In this document: positions 28,787-36,745 of the stretch, in pieces | How the letters are laid out: the number at the start of each line of letters is the position of its first letter | Numbering within the stretch: position 1 is the first letter of the stretch | Assembly (NCBI GenBank): GCA_017466215.1 | Contig: JAFTUO010000037.1 | Coordinates: 1 to 38,853 of the forward strand | Length of the DNA: 38,853 nucleotides | From: Oscillospiraceae bacterium | GTDB lineage: Bacteria; Bacillota; Clostridia; Oscillospirales; Oscillospiraceae | Direction of reading: 5' to 3' | Made by a program: the position numbers and the translations under genes | Notes under the pieces: model-generated | Database searches by the model: none | What the model was told of the DNA's origin: nothing | What the model saw: only the letters and a program-made list of their open reading frames with translations

Positions 28787-29653
28787 ATGTACCGTTGGAA
28801 TTTCTACACCACCAATGAACTGAAACCCCGGGGCTGGCTGAAGCGGCAGCTTCAGATCCAGGCAGAGGGCCTGGCGGATGCCCATCTGTTTGGTCTTGAG
28901 CCGAATTTTGGCTGCTGCACCTCCAATATGGGCCAGGGTTGGCCGAAATTTACGCTGTCGGCGTTTATGCATCAGGGCGATACGATTATCAATTGTCTGA
29001 GCGTGCCGACGGAGCTGCACGATGGGGACAAGCACATTGTAGTGGAAACCAATTATCCCTTTGAAAACAGCTTTGCCTATACCGTCGAAACAGGGTCGGA
29101 CTTTACCTTTAAGATTCGAATTCCGTCCTTTGCGCAGAAGCTTACAGTGGATGGAAAGCTGACCCAAAGCGATGAGCTTGTGTACGATTTCAAGGCCGGA
29201 GAAAAGCGTGTGATCACCGTTTCTTTTGAGACGGCGGTAAAGCTGGAGGAGCGGCCTTATGGGCTGAACGCCGTTAAGTGCGGTTCGTTGGTATTCTCTG
29301 TGCCTGTTGCCTTTAAGAAGAAGATGTACGAATATGAAAAGGACGGCGTGGAGCGGAAATTCCCCTACTGCGACTATGAATATCTGCCGGTGTCGGATTG
29401 GAATTATGCGTACAGCGGTGAGGAATTTATAAGAGAAAACAGAGGCGTGGATGATGTTCCGTTCTCCGGGGAGAAGCCGCCGGTGGTGGTCAAGGCGAAG
29501 GTCCGCAAGATCGACTGGGGTCTGGAGGATGGCTATCTGGATGTGTGCGCCAAAGTGCCCGAGTCCCGTGAGCCCATTTCGGCAGAGGAAGAGATCGAGC
29601 TGTATCCCTACGGCTGTGCCAAGCTGCGGATGACGGAATTGCCCAGAATCTGA
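28787..29653 (+). pseudogene. GH127 family glycosidase with large internal deletion
   Basis: A 288-residue open frame that joins two distant parts of a beta-L-arabinofuranosidase-like (GH127, DUF1680) enzyme; family members are over 600 residues. Residues 1-30 (MYRWNFYTTNELKPRGWLKR...) match the start of the family. From residue 32 the sequence jumps to the later FGLEPNFGCCTSNMGQGWPK region, whose Cys43-Cys44 correspond to the zinc/nucleophile cysteines, and continues through the C-terminal beta domains. The (alpha/alpha)6 catalytic barrel with the acid/base Glu is missing, so it should be inactive. The frame is intact, so it may still be expressed. Start chosen after GGGGG; a start 11 codons upstream would overlap the -10 box. 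Confidence 0.75.
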
Positions 29654-29671
29654 AAATTTAACAGCATTTTT

Positions 29672-29716
29672 GCAGGAAGTTGCATTTTTCGGTGCAACTT
29701 CCTGCTTCTTTTTTTG
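29672..29716 (+). terminator. Rho-independent terminator
   Basis: GCAGGAAGTTGCA/TGCAACTTCCTGC (13-bp stem) followed by a T-rich run. It lies only about 20 bases before the phage-type module. Confidence 0.9.
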
Positions 29717-29738
29717 TCTGGTTGAAGGAGGGGGCGAA

Positions 29739-30053
29739 ATGGGCAGTAATACAGACGGCCTGAAAGAGCGCATCCGCACGGGGGAATTGACCAGAAAGGA
29801 TGTGGCAAGGAGGCTGGCGGAGCTGGCCTTTGGAAAGGCCAATGACTGTGTGCGGCTGGTGATGGAGGAGGATGCGCCGCTTACGAAACTGGATCTGGGC
29901 TTGCTCAGCGAGGTGAAGCGAAATGATAAAGGAACAGTGGAAGTGAAGCTGGTGGATCGGCTGAAGGCCCTGGAACAGCTGGCGCTTCTGGCCCAGGAGG
30001 GCGGAGAGGACTTGGAATCCTTCCTGAAAGCGCTGCAGGGGGATGGGAAGTAA
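29739..30053 (+). CDS. Terminase small subunit-like protein
   Basis: A 104-residue, charged, helical protein at the head of a phage-type gene series, overlapping the large terminase gene by one base. The C-terminal VEVKLVDRLKALEQLALL is typical of terminase small subunits, which bind phage DNA and hand it to the motor. The N-terminal helix-turn-helix is short and diverged. Ribosome site GAAGGAGGGGG. A longer frame opens upstream, but it would overlap the terminator. Confidence 0.7.
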   Translation: MGSNTDGLKERIRTGELTRKDVARRLAELAFGKANDCVRLVMEEDAPLTKLDLGLLSEVKRNDKGTVEVKLVDRLKALEQLALLAQEGGEDLESFLKALQGDGK

Positions 30054-31306
30054 TGGGATACTCCGGTTTTTCTGCAAAACAGAAAACGGTACTGACCTGG
30101 TGGATGCCGGGAAGCCCTCATCACGGCAAGGAGGCCATCATCTGCGACGGCGCGGTGCGCTCGGGAAAGACAATGGCGATGGGGCTGTCGTTTTTTCTGT
30201 GGGCGATGAGTTGCTTTGACGGAAAGCGATTCGGCGTCTGCGGAAAGACCATCGCGTCGCTGCGGAGGAATGTCTTGTCTGAAATATTGCCGCGCCTGGA
30301 GGCGCTGGGTGCGACCTGGAAAGAAAAACGGACGGAAAATTTGGTGACGGTAACCTTTAAGGGGCATCGAAATCAGTTTTATATTTTTGGCGGTCGGGAC
30401 GAAAGCTCGGCGGCGCTGATTCAGGGCATTACCTTTGCCGGGGTGCTGCTGGATGAGGTGGCGCTGATGCCCCGTTCTTTCGTGGAGCAGGCTTGCGCAA
30501 GATGCTCGGTGGCGGGAAGCCGGCTGTGGTTTAACTGCAATCCGGAGGGGCCGGGGCATTGGTTTTACAAGACCTGGATCTTGGATGCGGAGCGCAAAAA
30601 CTGCCTGCGGCTGCATTTTCTGATGGAGGACAATCCGTCACTATCTGAGCAGATTCGGCAGCGGTATCAGAATTTGTATTCCGGTGTGTTTTACAGAAGG
30701 TTTGTGCTGGGGCAATGGGTGCAGGCGGAGGGGCGGGTATACGACTTTTTCGGGCCGGATATGGTAAAGCCTGCGCCGGCGGGGGAGTACGAAAAATGGT
30801 ACATTTCCTGCGACTACGGCACGGTAAATCCCACGTCGATGGGACTGTGGGGGCTGCACCGCGGGGTGTGGTACAGAGTGAAGGAATTTTACTTCAATTC
30901 CCGGGAGGCTATGCATCAGATGACTGATGATGAGTACGCCACGGCGATGAAGAATTTGGCGGGAGATCGGCAGGTTGCTGCGGTGGTTGCCGATCCGTCG
31001 GCGGCCAGCTTTATTGAAACGCTGAGAAGAAAAGGGTGGCGGGTCATAAAAGCGAAAAATGACGTTTTGTCCGGAATCCGGCAGACCTCTGATGCGCTGA
31101 AAGAGGAGAAGATCGTGATCTGCGAGGGCTGCCACGATTGCCTGCGGGAAATGGACAGCTATGTGTGGGATTTGAGCAGCGAAAATCACGACCGGGTGAA
31201 GAAAGAAAACGATCACGCGATGGACGATATGCGCTATTTCGTTGCCACGGTGCTGAACCGGCAAAGCGCCGGCTTTGCGGTCTGCGCGGTGGACAGAAAA
31301 ATGTAA
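30053..31306 (+). CDS. Phage terminase large subunit
   Basis: A 417-residue DNA-packaging motor. The ATPase half has Walker A DGAVRSGKT (about 33-41), Walker B VLLDE (131-135) and coupling residues after it. The nuclease half has the metal ligands Asp254 in ISCDYGTVNP, Asp314 in VVADPSA and Asp391 in HAMDDMRY. This is the PBSX/Terminase_6-like type. It pumps DNA into a prohead and cuts it. All catalytic residues are present, so the gene is not obviously decayed. It overlaps the small subunit gene by one base. Confidence 0.95.
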   Translation: MGYSGFSAKQKTVLTWWMPGSPHHGKEAIICDGAVRSGKTMAMGLSFFLWAMSCFDGKRFGVCGKTIASLRRNVLSEILPRLEALGATWKEKRTENLVTVTFKGHRNQFYIFGGRDESSAALIQGITFAGVLLDEVALMPRSFVEQACARCSVAGSRLWFNCNPEGPGHWFYKTWILDAERKNCLRLHFLMEDNPSLSEQIRQRYQNLYSGVFYRRFVLGQWVQAEGRVYDFFGPDMVKPAPAGEYEKWYISCDYGTVNPTSMGLWGLHRGVWYRVKEFYFNSREAMHQMTDDEYATAMKNLAGDRQVAAVVADPSAASFIETLRRKGWRVIKAKNDVLSGIRQTSDALKEEKIVICEGCHDCLREMDSYVWDLSSENHDRVKKENDHAMDDMRYFVATVLNRQSAGFAVCAVDRKM

Positions 31307-31339
31307 AAACGATCACAATTTTGAAAGGAGCAAATCATA

Positions 31340-32479
31340 TTGAAACGAAAACGGAAGGAAACAGCGGTGGCGGCCACAGCCTGCCAGTTGCGGGGCAGTA
31401 ACAGCCATCCCTTCGGGGCGCTGCGGGGATTCGTGCCGCTGGGAGGCGGTGAGGAGCGGATCTACCGGGAGCTTCGGGAGGCGATCCCGGTGCTGGATGC
31501 GGCGGTGGGGAAGCTGGTGCGCCTAAGCGGCGGCTTTCAGGTGAGGTGCAAAAATGCTCAGGCGCAGAAAAGCTTAGAGGATTTTCTGAAAAATGTGCCC
31601 TGCGGCCACGGACAGGTGGGTATTGACAGCTTCCTGGGCGGTTATATGGACAGCCTGCTGACCGTTGGCCGGGCGGTGGGCGAGATGGTCGTCGCCGGGG
31701 ATAAGCTGCACTCTGTTTGCTGGGGCGATGTTACACAGCTGCAGGCCCACGAGGGGGAGAGTCCTCTGGATGTGGTGCTGTACGGACCGGATCAGCACGG
31801 AATGCCCCGGCCGCTGCCGTATCAGCATTTGCTGCTGTTTACTACCTTAAACCCCGAGCCGGGGCATCCTTACGGCGTCAGCCTGTTCCGGGGGATGCCG
31901 TTTTTGGCGGAGATCCTGATGAAGATCTATGCCGCCATCGGCGCAAACTGGGAGCGGGCTGGCAATGTGCGCTACAGCGTCATCTGCAAGGGCGGCGAAA
32001 ATATGGATCCGGCGGCTGCCCAGGAGCAGGGCAAACAGATCGCCAAGGAATGGGCCCGTGCCATGGAGGACAGCAAAAACGGCACGGTGCGGGATTTTGT
32101 GGCGGTGGGCGATGTGCAGATCAAGGTGATCGGCGGCGAGGCGCCTATCCTGGATTCCCAAGTGCCGGTGAAGCAGATTTTGGAGCAGCTGGTGGCCAAG
32201 ACCGGTCTGCCGCCGTTCCTGCTGGGCTTAAGCTGGAGCACCACGGAGCGGATGAGTACCCAGCAGGCGGATATTCTGACCAGTGAACTGTGGGCGCTGC
32301 GAAGATCCGTAGAGCCGGTGGTGCGCAAGGTGTGCAAGACATTTTTGGCGCTGGAGGGCTTGGATGACCGGGTGGAGATCGAATGGAACGACATCAGCCT
32401 GCAGGATATCACCGAGGAAGCCAGAGCGGAGCTTTACAGCGCCCAGGCGGCAAAATACCGCAGTGAGGCGGGAATTTAA
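31340..32479 (+). CDS. Phage portal protein
   Basis: A 379-residue protein of the portal type: the ring through which DNA enters the capsid. Position after the terminase and the order of helices and a long C-terminal helical part (VAKTGLPPFLLGLSWSTTERM, then TSELWALRRSVEPVVRKV) fit the family. It starts with TTG at 31340, nine bases after GAAAGGAG; no nearby ATG has a ribosome site. Length is shorter than typical (about 400-500). Confidence 0.85.
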   Translation: MKRKRKETAVAATACQLRGSNSHPFGALRGFVPLGGGEERIYRELREAIPVLDAAVGKLVRLSGGFQVRCKNAQAQKSLEDFLKNVPCGHGQVGIDSFLGGYMDSLLTVGRAVGEMVVAGDKLHSVCWGDVTQLQAHEGESPLDVVLYGPDQHGMPRPLPYQHLLLFTTLNPEPGHPYGVSLFRGMPFLAEILMKIYAAIGANWERAGNVRYSVICKGGENMDPAAAQEQGKQIAKEWARAMEDSKNGTVRDFVAVGDVQIKVIGGEAPILDSQVPVKQILEQLVAKTGLPPFLLGLSWSTTERMSTQQADILTSELWALRRSVEPVVRKVCKTFLALEGLDDRVEIEWNDISLQDITEEARAELYSAQAAKYRSEAGI

Positions 32480-32490
32480 GGAGGTACATT

Positions 32491-33384
32491 ATGGACGTAA
32501 AAAAGGAAACCCAGGTCAGCGCCAGCGGCGTGCCGACCGCTGCCCAGCTGGAGGCCATCAATGCCCAGGCAAGGGCAAAAATGAGTGAGGAGCAGGTGTA
32601 CGTCTTCTCCGTCAGGCTTTGCGACGATCAGGTGGATCGGGATGGGGAGCGGTTTGACACCGCAGCCCTGCCGGCGCTGGCGAAGCTGTTTATCGGCAAG
32701 ACCGGTATCGTCGATCACAAGTGGAGCAGTGATTCTCAGGTGGCCCGCATTTTCGCTGCAGAAGTGGTGAAGGAGGATGGGGTTACATATATCAAGGCCT
32801 GGGCGTATATCCGCCGCGGCGGAAATGCCGATGAGATCATTGCCGATATCGAGGCGGGCATCAAGAAGGAAGTCAGCGTGGGCTGCGCAATGGGTCGCTG
32901 CGTTTGCTCCATCTGCGGCAGCGAGTATGGCGAATGCGGTCATCAGAAGGGAGAATATTACGACGGGCAGCTGTGCTGCGGCATTCTGAAAGAGCCGATG
33001 GATGCCTATGAATTCTCCTTTGTGGCTGTGCCGGCGCAGCGGGATGCCGGTGTGATCAAGGGTCTGGGCAAGGTAAAAAGGTTGAAGGAGCTGGCGGACG
33101 AATTCGGCGCACAGCAGGAATATCGGGCGCTGTACAAGCAGGCGGAGCTGGGAAAGCTCTATGAAAAGCAGCTGCGCGACGATGTGGTGCGGCTGTGCCT
33201 TACGCTGGATCTGGGTGCGGCGGAGCCGGTACTGCGGGGCGTGATTGACAAGGCGGCTGCGGAAGATCTTATGAAGCTGAAGCAGGCGCTGGAGGGTCGT
33301 GTTCGCGAGCTGCTGCCGGTGAAGAGCCAGCTGCCCGGCGCGATGGAGAATGACCATACCGTAGAAAGCGGTTTTTTGATTTAA
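32491..33384 (+). CDS. Prohead protease-like protein with Cys cluster
   Basis: A 297-residue protein between portal and capsid genes, the place of the prohead maturation protease. The N-terminal domain contains DRDGERFD, a possible catalytic His76 in GIVDHKWSS and Ser129 in KEVSVGC, the pattern of HK97-type prohead proteases. An unusual insertion follows, a cysteine cluster (Cys132, 137, 139, 142, 149, His151, Cys162, 163) that could bind metal. The C-terminal 100 residues are helical (scaffold-like). Ribosome site GGAGG. Assignment as protease rests on position and this motif pair. Confidence 0.75.
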   Translation: MDVKKETQVSASGVPTAAQLEAINAQARAKMSEEQVYVFSVRLCDDQVDRDGERFDTAALPALAKLFIGKTGIVDHKWSSDSQVARIFAAEVVKEDGVTYIKAWAYIRRGGNADEIIADIEAGIKKEVSVGCAMGRCVCSICGSEYGECGHQKGEYYDGQLCCGILKEPMDAYEFSFVAVPAQRDAGVIKGLGKVKRLKELADEFGAQQEYRALYKQAELGKLYEKQLRDDVVRLCLTLDLGAAEPVLRGVIDKAAAEDLMKLKQALEGRVRELLPVKSQLPGAMENDHTVESGFLI

Positions 33385-33438
33385 GGTATTACCGGGAAAC
33401 CGGTGGCCATATACTTTTTACTTAGGAGGAAATGAAAA

Positions 33439-34464
33439 ATGGGTTACGACAATCTGAAACTGGAAAAGGGCATGTACCGTCAGGAAGGTATGAGCTTTAC
33501 CCAGGTGCTGGAATCTTTGGATCCCAGCGAAAATTATCGCGGCACTGCGCTGGAGGGCACAGATGCTTTCCAGCGTCAGCTGAAGCGATTCGGCATTCGG
33601 GCCAAGGGCGCAGGCTCTTCCACCGTGGAGAAGTTTTTCCGCACGATGGACAGCGCGGTGCTGTTCCCCGAGTACATCGCACGCACCGTCCGTCAGGGCA
33701 TGGAGGAGAATGATATTCTGCCTGCCATTACCGCTACCACCACGGTGATCGACTCTCTGGACTACCGCTCCATCTACTCCAATCCCACCGATGAGGACAA
33801 GGAACTGAAGGATGTTGCCGAGGGCGCAGAGATCCCCACCACCGAGGTCAAGACCAAGGAGCACCTGGTGAGCCTGACCAAGCGTGGCCGTATGCTGGTT
33901 GCATCCTATGAAGCCATCCGCTTCCAGAAGCTGGATCTGTTCAGCGTTATGCTGCGTCAGATCGGTGCGCACATCCAGAAGATGCAGCTGGCTGACGCCG
34001 TCAACGTGATCATCAATGGCGATGGCAACGAAAATGCTGCTACCCAGTACAGCGTTGGCACCGACCCCATCTCCGGCACTGCCGGCACGCTGGGCTACGA
34101 CCAGATGGTGGAATTCTGGGGTCAGTTCGATCCTTATACTATGAACACCATTCTGTGCTCCACCGGCACGATGACCAAGCTGCTGAAGATCCCCGAGTTG
34201 CAGAATCCTCTGACAGGGCTGAACTTCCAGGGCACCGGCAAGCTGACCACACCTCTGGGCGCTGCGCTGCATCGCACCGGCGCTGTGGCGGACGGCGTGA
34301 TCATCGGCCTGGATAATCGCTATGCGCTGGAGCAGGTCAGAGCCGGCGATGTGCTGGTTGAGTATGACAAGCTGATCGACCGTCAGCTGGAGCGTGCTGC
34401 CATTACCTCTATCTGCGGCTTCGGCAAGATCTGTGATGGCGCTGCTGCCGTGCTGAACGTATGA
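33439..34464 (+). CDS. Major capsid protein (HK97-like)
   Basis: A 341-residue major capsid protein of the HK97 fold. The N-terminal 60 residues are helical/acidic (a likely delta domain), followed by TARTVRQGMEEND-like entry (EYIARTVRQGMEENDI), a central domain with LVSLTKRGRMLVASYEAIR and the C-terminal peripheral domain (ITSICGFGKICDGAAAV). Ribosome site AGGAGG. Good length for the family. It forms the icosahedral shell if expressed. Confidence 0.88.
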   Translation: MGYDNLKLEKGMYRQEGMSFTQVLESLDPSENYRGTALEGTDAFQRQLKRFGIRAKGAGSSTVEKFFRTMDSAVLFPEYIARTVRQGMEENDILPAITATTTVIDSLDYRSIYSNPTDEDKELKDVAEGAEIPTTEVKTKEHLVSLTKRGRMLVASYEAIRFQKLDLFSVMLRQIGAHIQKMQLADAVNVIINGDGNENAATQYSVGTDPISGTAGTLGYDQMVEFWGQFDPYTMNTILCSTGTMTKLLKIPELQNPLTGLNFQGTGKLTTPLGAALHRTGAVADGVIIGLDNRYALEQVRAGDVLVEYDKLIDRQLERAAITSICGFGKICDGAAAVLNV

Positions 34465-34817
34465 CGCTGACGGAACTGGTTCGCGAGCAGGCGTTTGCGT
34501 TGGTGCCGGAGCTGCCTGCGGAAAATCAGGAGATGCTGAAGGCGGTGTGCAGCGCAGCGGTGGTATCGCTGGAGAATAAGCTCCGGAGCAATGTAACGGT
34601 GGAGGATTGCCACAATCAATTTGTGATGGCGGCCAGTATGTATGCCGTGGCGGCGATGTCTGAGATCACCGAGTTCGGTCAGCTGGAGCAGTTCACTGCC
34701 GGCGATCTGACGGTGCACAAAACAAACGGCGAGATGGCGGCCAACTGCCTGCGGGCGCAGGCGGATATGCTGATGTCACCGTATGTGAAGACGGGCGTTG
34801 CGTTTATGGGGGTGTAG
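34461..34817 (+). CDS. Head-tail connector-like protein
   Basis: A 118-residue mostly helical protein whose start overlaps the capsid stop (ATGA). Size, helicity and position after the capsid gene fit a gp6-type head-tail connector (adaptor) protein. The pattern LENKLRSNVTVEDCHNQFVMAA is consistent but not diagnostic. Translationally coupled to the capsid gene. Confidence 0.65.
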   Translation: MTLTELVREQAFALVPELPAENQEMLKAVCSAAVVSLENKLRSNVTVEDCHNQFVMAASMYAVAAMSEITEFGQLEQFTAGDLTVHKTNGEMAANCLRAQADMLMSPYVKTGVAFMGV

Positions 34818-34819
34818 CC

Positions 34820-35164
34820 GTGCGGAAGATGGTGGAGAAGATCATCGGCACCTACGGCGCACCGACGCTGCTGCTGCGGCAAGACGGGCAGGCCTTTGCG
34901 CTGAAGGCGTTTCTGCATCCGAGAAAGTCCTTGAGTCAGCGCAATGCCTTAAAAAGGATCTCCCCTTTGGGGGAGATCCTCGGCGATACGTATTTGTTCA
35001 TCTGCTCGGTGGACTGCGGCGCGCAGGTAGGCGACACCGTGAAGCAGACCGGCGATATTTACTATGAGCTGCGGCAGGTGGAGACAGTGCTGTACAAGAA
35101 TGAGCCCGTCTATTTATGGGGCTTGTGCGTTCAGAAAGGCGGTGCGGATACTTGGGACTGCTGA
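34820..35164 (+). CDS. Head-closure-like phage protein
   Basis: A 114-residue small protein, GTG start after GGGGGTG. Beta-rich pattern (DTYLFICSVDCGAQVGDTV, then YYELRQVETVLY and PVYLWGLC) and position suggest a head-closure or stopper protein such as gp16 of SPP1. An 11-bp perfect hairpin lies inside the gene (34955-34980). The stop overlaps the next start by one base. Confidence 0.6.
   Translation: MRKMVEKIIGTYGAPTLLLRQDGQAFALKAFLHPRKSLSQRNALKRISPLGEILGDTYLFICSVDCGAQVGDTVKQTGDIYYELRQVETVLYKNEPVYLWGLCVQKGGADTWDC
34955..34980 (+). other. Perfect hairpin inside a phage gene
   Basis: AGGATCTCCCC-TTTG-GGGGAGATCCT (11-bp stem) within the coding sequence of the 34820 gene. It lacks a T-run, so it is not a typical terminator. 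Confidence 0.7.
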
Positions 35165-35799
35165 TGATTGATCAGGTGGTTACGACCCTCAGGGCTGCGG
35201 GGTTTCGTACCCAGCGGGCCTATCCCGGCACGGCGATGCCGACGATCACGGAAATCGTGGCAGCGGTGCAGCTGGCCAAGGCGGAGCTTGATACGCAGGT
35301 AACTGTGCTGGATGTAAAGCTTATGTGTCCCCAGAATCTGGGCGCAGAAGCCTGCGAAGATGCCGCCATTACGGCAGCAGAGGCGCTGAAGGATATTGAC
35401 CTCAGCTGTGTGGTCGGGGCTGTGGAGTTTGATTCGCGGGCAGGCCTGTTTTACATAAGCTGTATGGCAACAAAGCCGCAGACGGAGCGGGTATATCTGG
35501 ATCTGCCGTTTAAGATCGGCGCGGTGGAACAATCGCGGGTGGTATCGTTTACAGCGCAGCAGGAGCTGACAGAGACGGTTACGGTGCTGAGTGAAGCGCC
35601 CTGGACGGTACGGCTGGAACAGTTCTTCCGCAACGGTTTTGGAGAGGATACAGATCCCAGCGGTGATGAGTTTACCATCACCAATGGCAATGAGATCTAT
35701 CACGGCTGCAAATGGACATCCTGCACGCGGTTAACGGAGCTGGACGGCACGCGCCAGATCCGGGAAGGCACGGGTATGTACCGGACGATAATTGGATAA
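35164..35799 (+). CDS. Last gene of the phage-type module, unknown
   Basis: A 211-residue protein whose ATG overlaps the preceding stop (TGATG). It has an N-terminal helix-loop part (VVTTLRAAGFRTQRAYPG) and a C-terminal beta-rich part ending in GTGMYRTIIG. It could be a minor capsid, neck or tail-completion protein, but no family is recognised. A terminator follows at 35803-35831 and closes the module. Confidence 0.65.
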   Translation: MIDQVVTTLRAAGFRTQRAYPGTAMPTITEIVAAVQLAKAELDTQVTVLDVKLMCPQNLGAEACEDAAITAAEALKDIDLSCVVGAVEFDSRAGLFYISCMATKPQTERVYLDLPFKIGAVEQSRVVSFTAQQELTETVTVLSEAPWTVRLEQFFRNGFGEDTDPSGDEFTITNGNEIYHGCKWTSCTRLTELDGTRQIREGTGMYRTIIG

Positions 35800-35802
35800 A
35801 GG

Positions 35803-35831
35803 AAAGCCCACCGCGGTACGCGGTGGGCTTT
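35803..35831. terminator. Bidirectional terminator closing the phage module
   Basis: A 13-bp stem AAAGCCCACCGCG/CGCGGTGGGCTTT with GTA loop, then T-run. It separates the module from the convergent XRE-TPR gene. Confidence 0.9.
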
Positions 35832-35833
35832 TT

Positions 35834-36607
35834 TCAGCGCTGTTTGCAGGCATAGTAATAGGCCATTTTGTAGTCGCCCAGCTTTTCGCAGCATTTTTCC
35901 AGCTGGCGCAGGCGGCGATCCTCGGCTTTTTGGTAATATTCCCGGGCTTGGGCATAATCTTCTGATGCAAAGCACACATCGCCCCGGAGAATGCTCCAGT
36001 CGGGGGAGACTTGATCCGTGCAGGAATCCAGCAGGGCGGTGCAGCGGTCAAGCTCGCCGGCGAGATATGCGGCCTTGGCGCGAAGCAGCAGCTCATCATC
36101 GGGAAGCTGCGCCAGGATGTCCGGGTCGGGCTGCAGCTGGGCCAGGAGCAGCAACCGCTTGCGCTCCATTTCGGCGGTATAGTAGGGCGTTTTGCTGCCG
36201 GCGGCGGATGATCTTTCCAGCAGCGTGCGGGCGTAGGGGATGTGGCCGTCGGAAAGGGCATTTTGCGCCATTGCCAAGCAGCAAAGCGAGCGCAGAAGAT
36301 TCGCCTCCGCGTCCAACGCGCTGTCCGGGGAAAGACTATCCAAAATTTCCAATGCGGCGGATGGATCGTTACGCGACCAGGCCTCTCTTGCCTGCCGCAG
36401 AGGAGCTTGGTTGGGGGCTTCCTCCAGGAAGAAGCTGATGGGCTTTTCCAGCCGGCCGGCAAGGTAACGCAGGGTCTCCATAGAGGGCCGGGCAGAGCCG
36501 TTTTCGATCTGGGAGAGCATATTGCGGGTAATTTTCTCGCCGCAAAGCTGCCGCTGAGAAAGGCCGGCCTCCAGCCGCGCCTGCTTCAGCAGTTGACCCA
36601 ATTCCAT
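35834..36607 (-). CDS. XRE regulator with TPR-like repeats
   Basis: A 257-residue cytoplasmic regulator. Residues 5-58 form a Cro/C1 helix-turn-helix (QARLEAGLSQRQLCGEKITR, RNMLSQIENGSARPSMETL). From about residue 70 to 250 the protein is a series of paired helices in TPR style (Ala/Leu-rich, with EDYAQAREYYQKAEDRRLRQLE), as in the Rgg/PlcR-like and other peptide- or partner-sensing regulators. It is divergent from the DUF975-like gene and may control it. The start at 36607 follows GGGGGTGAAG; an earlier in-frame start lies within this site. Confidence 0.88.
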   Translation of the reverse strand: MELGQLLKQARLEAGLSQRQLCGEKITRNMLSQIENGSARPSMETLRYLAGRLEKPISFFLEEAPNQAPLRQAREAWSRNDPSAALEILDSLSPDSALDAEANLLRSLCCLAMAQNALSDGHIPYARTLLERSSAAGSKTPYYTAEMERKRLLLLAQLQPDPDILAQLPDDELLLRAKAAYLAGELDRCTALLDSCTDQVSPDWSILRGDVCFASEDYAQAREYYQKAEDRRLRQLEKCCEKLGDYKMAYYYACKQR

Positions 36608-36745
36608 ATCTTCACCCCCGGTAATTTCCATTTACCTCATTATAGCATAACGAATGCAAAATTGCTACTGTTACAAAAAATTCATTTGCTATTTTTATAG
36701 CATTGCTTTACTATAGAGGTAATTTACGGAAAAGGAGTGTTCGCG

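Noticed and set aside
28736..30616. Minus-strand frame of over 600 codons across the GH127 remnant and terminase genes
   Set aside because: Spans a terminator and several genuine plus-strand genes; composition is that of a shadow frame.
29739..35799. Complete prophage
   Set aside because: No integrase, attachment-site repeats, tail, lysis or replication genes are seen within or beside the head genes.
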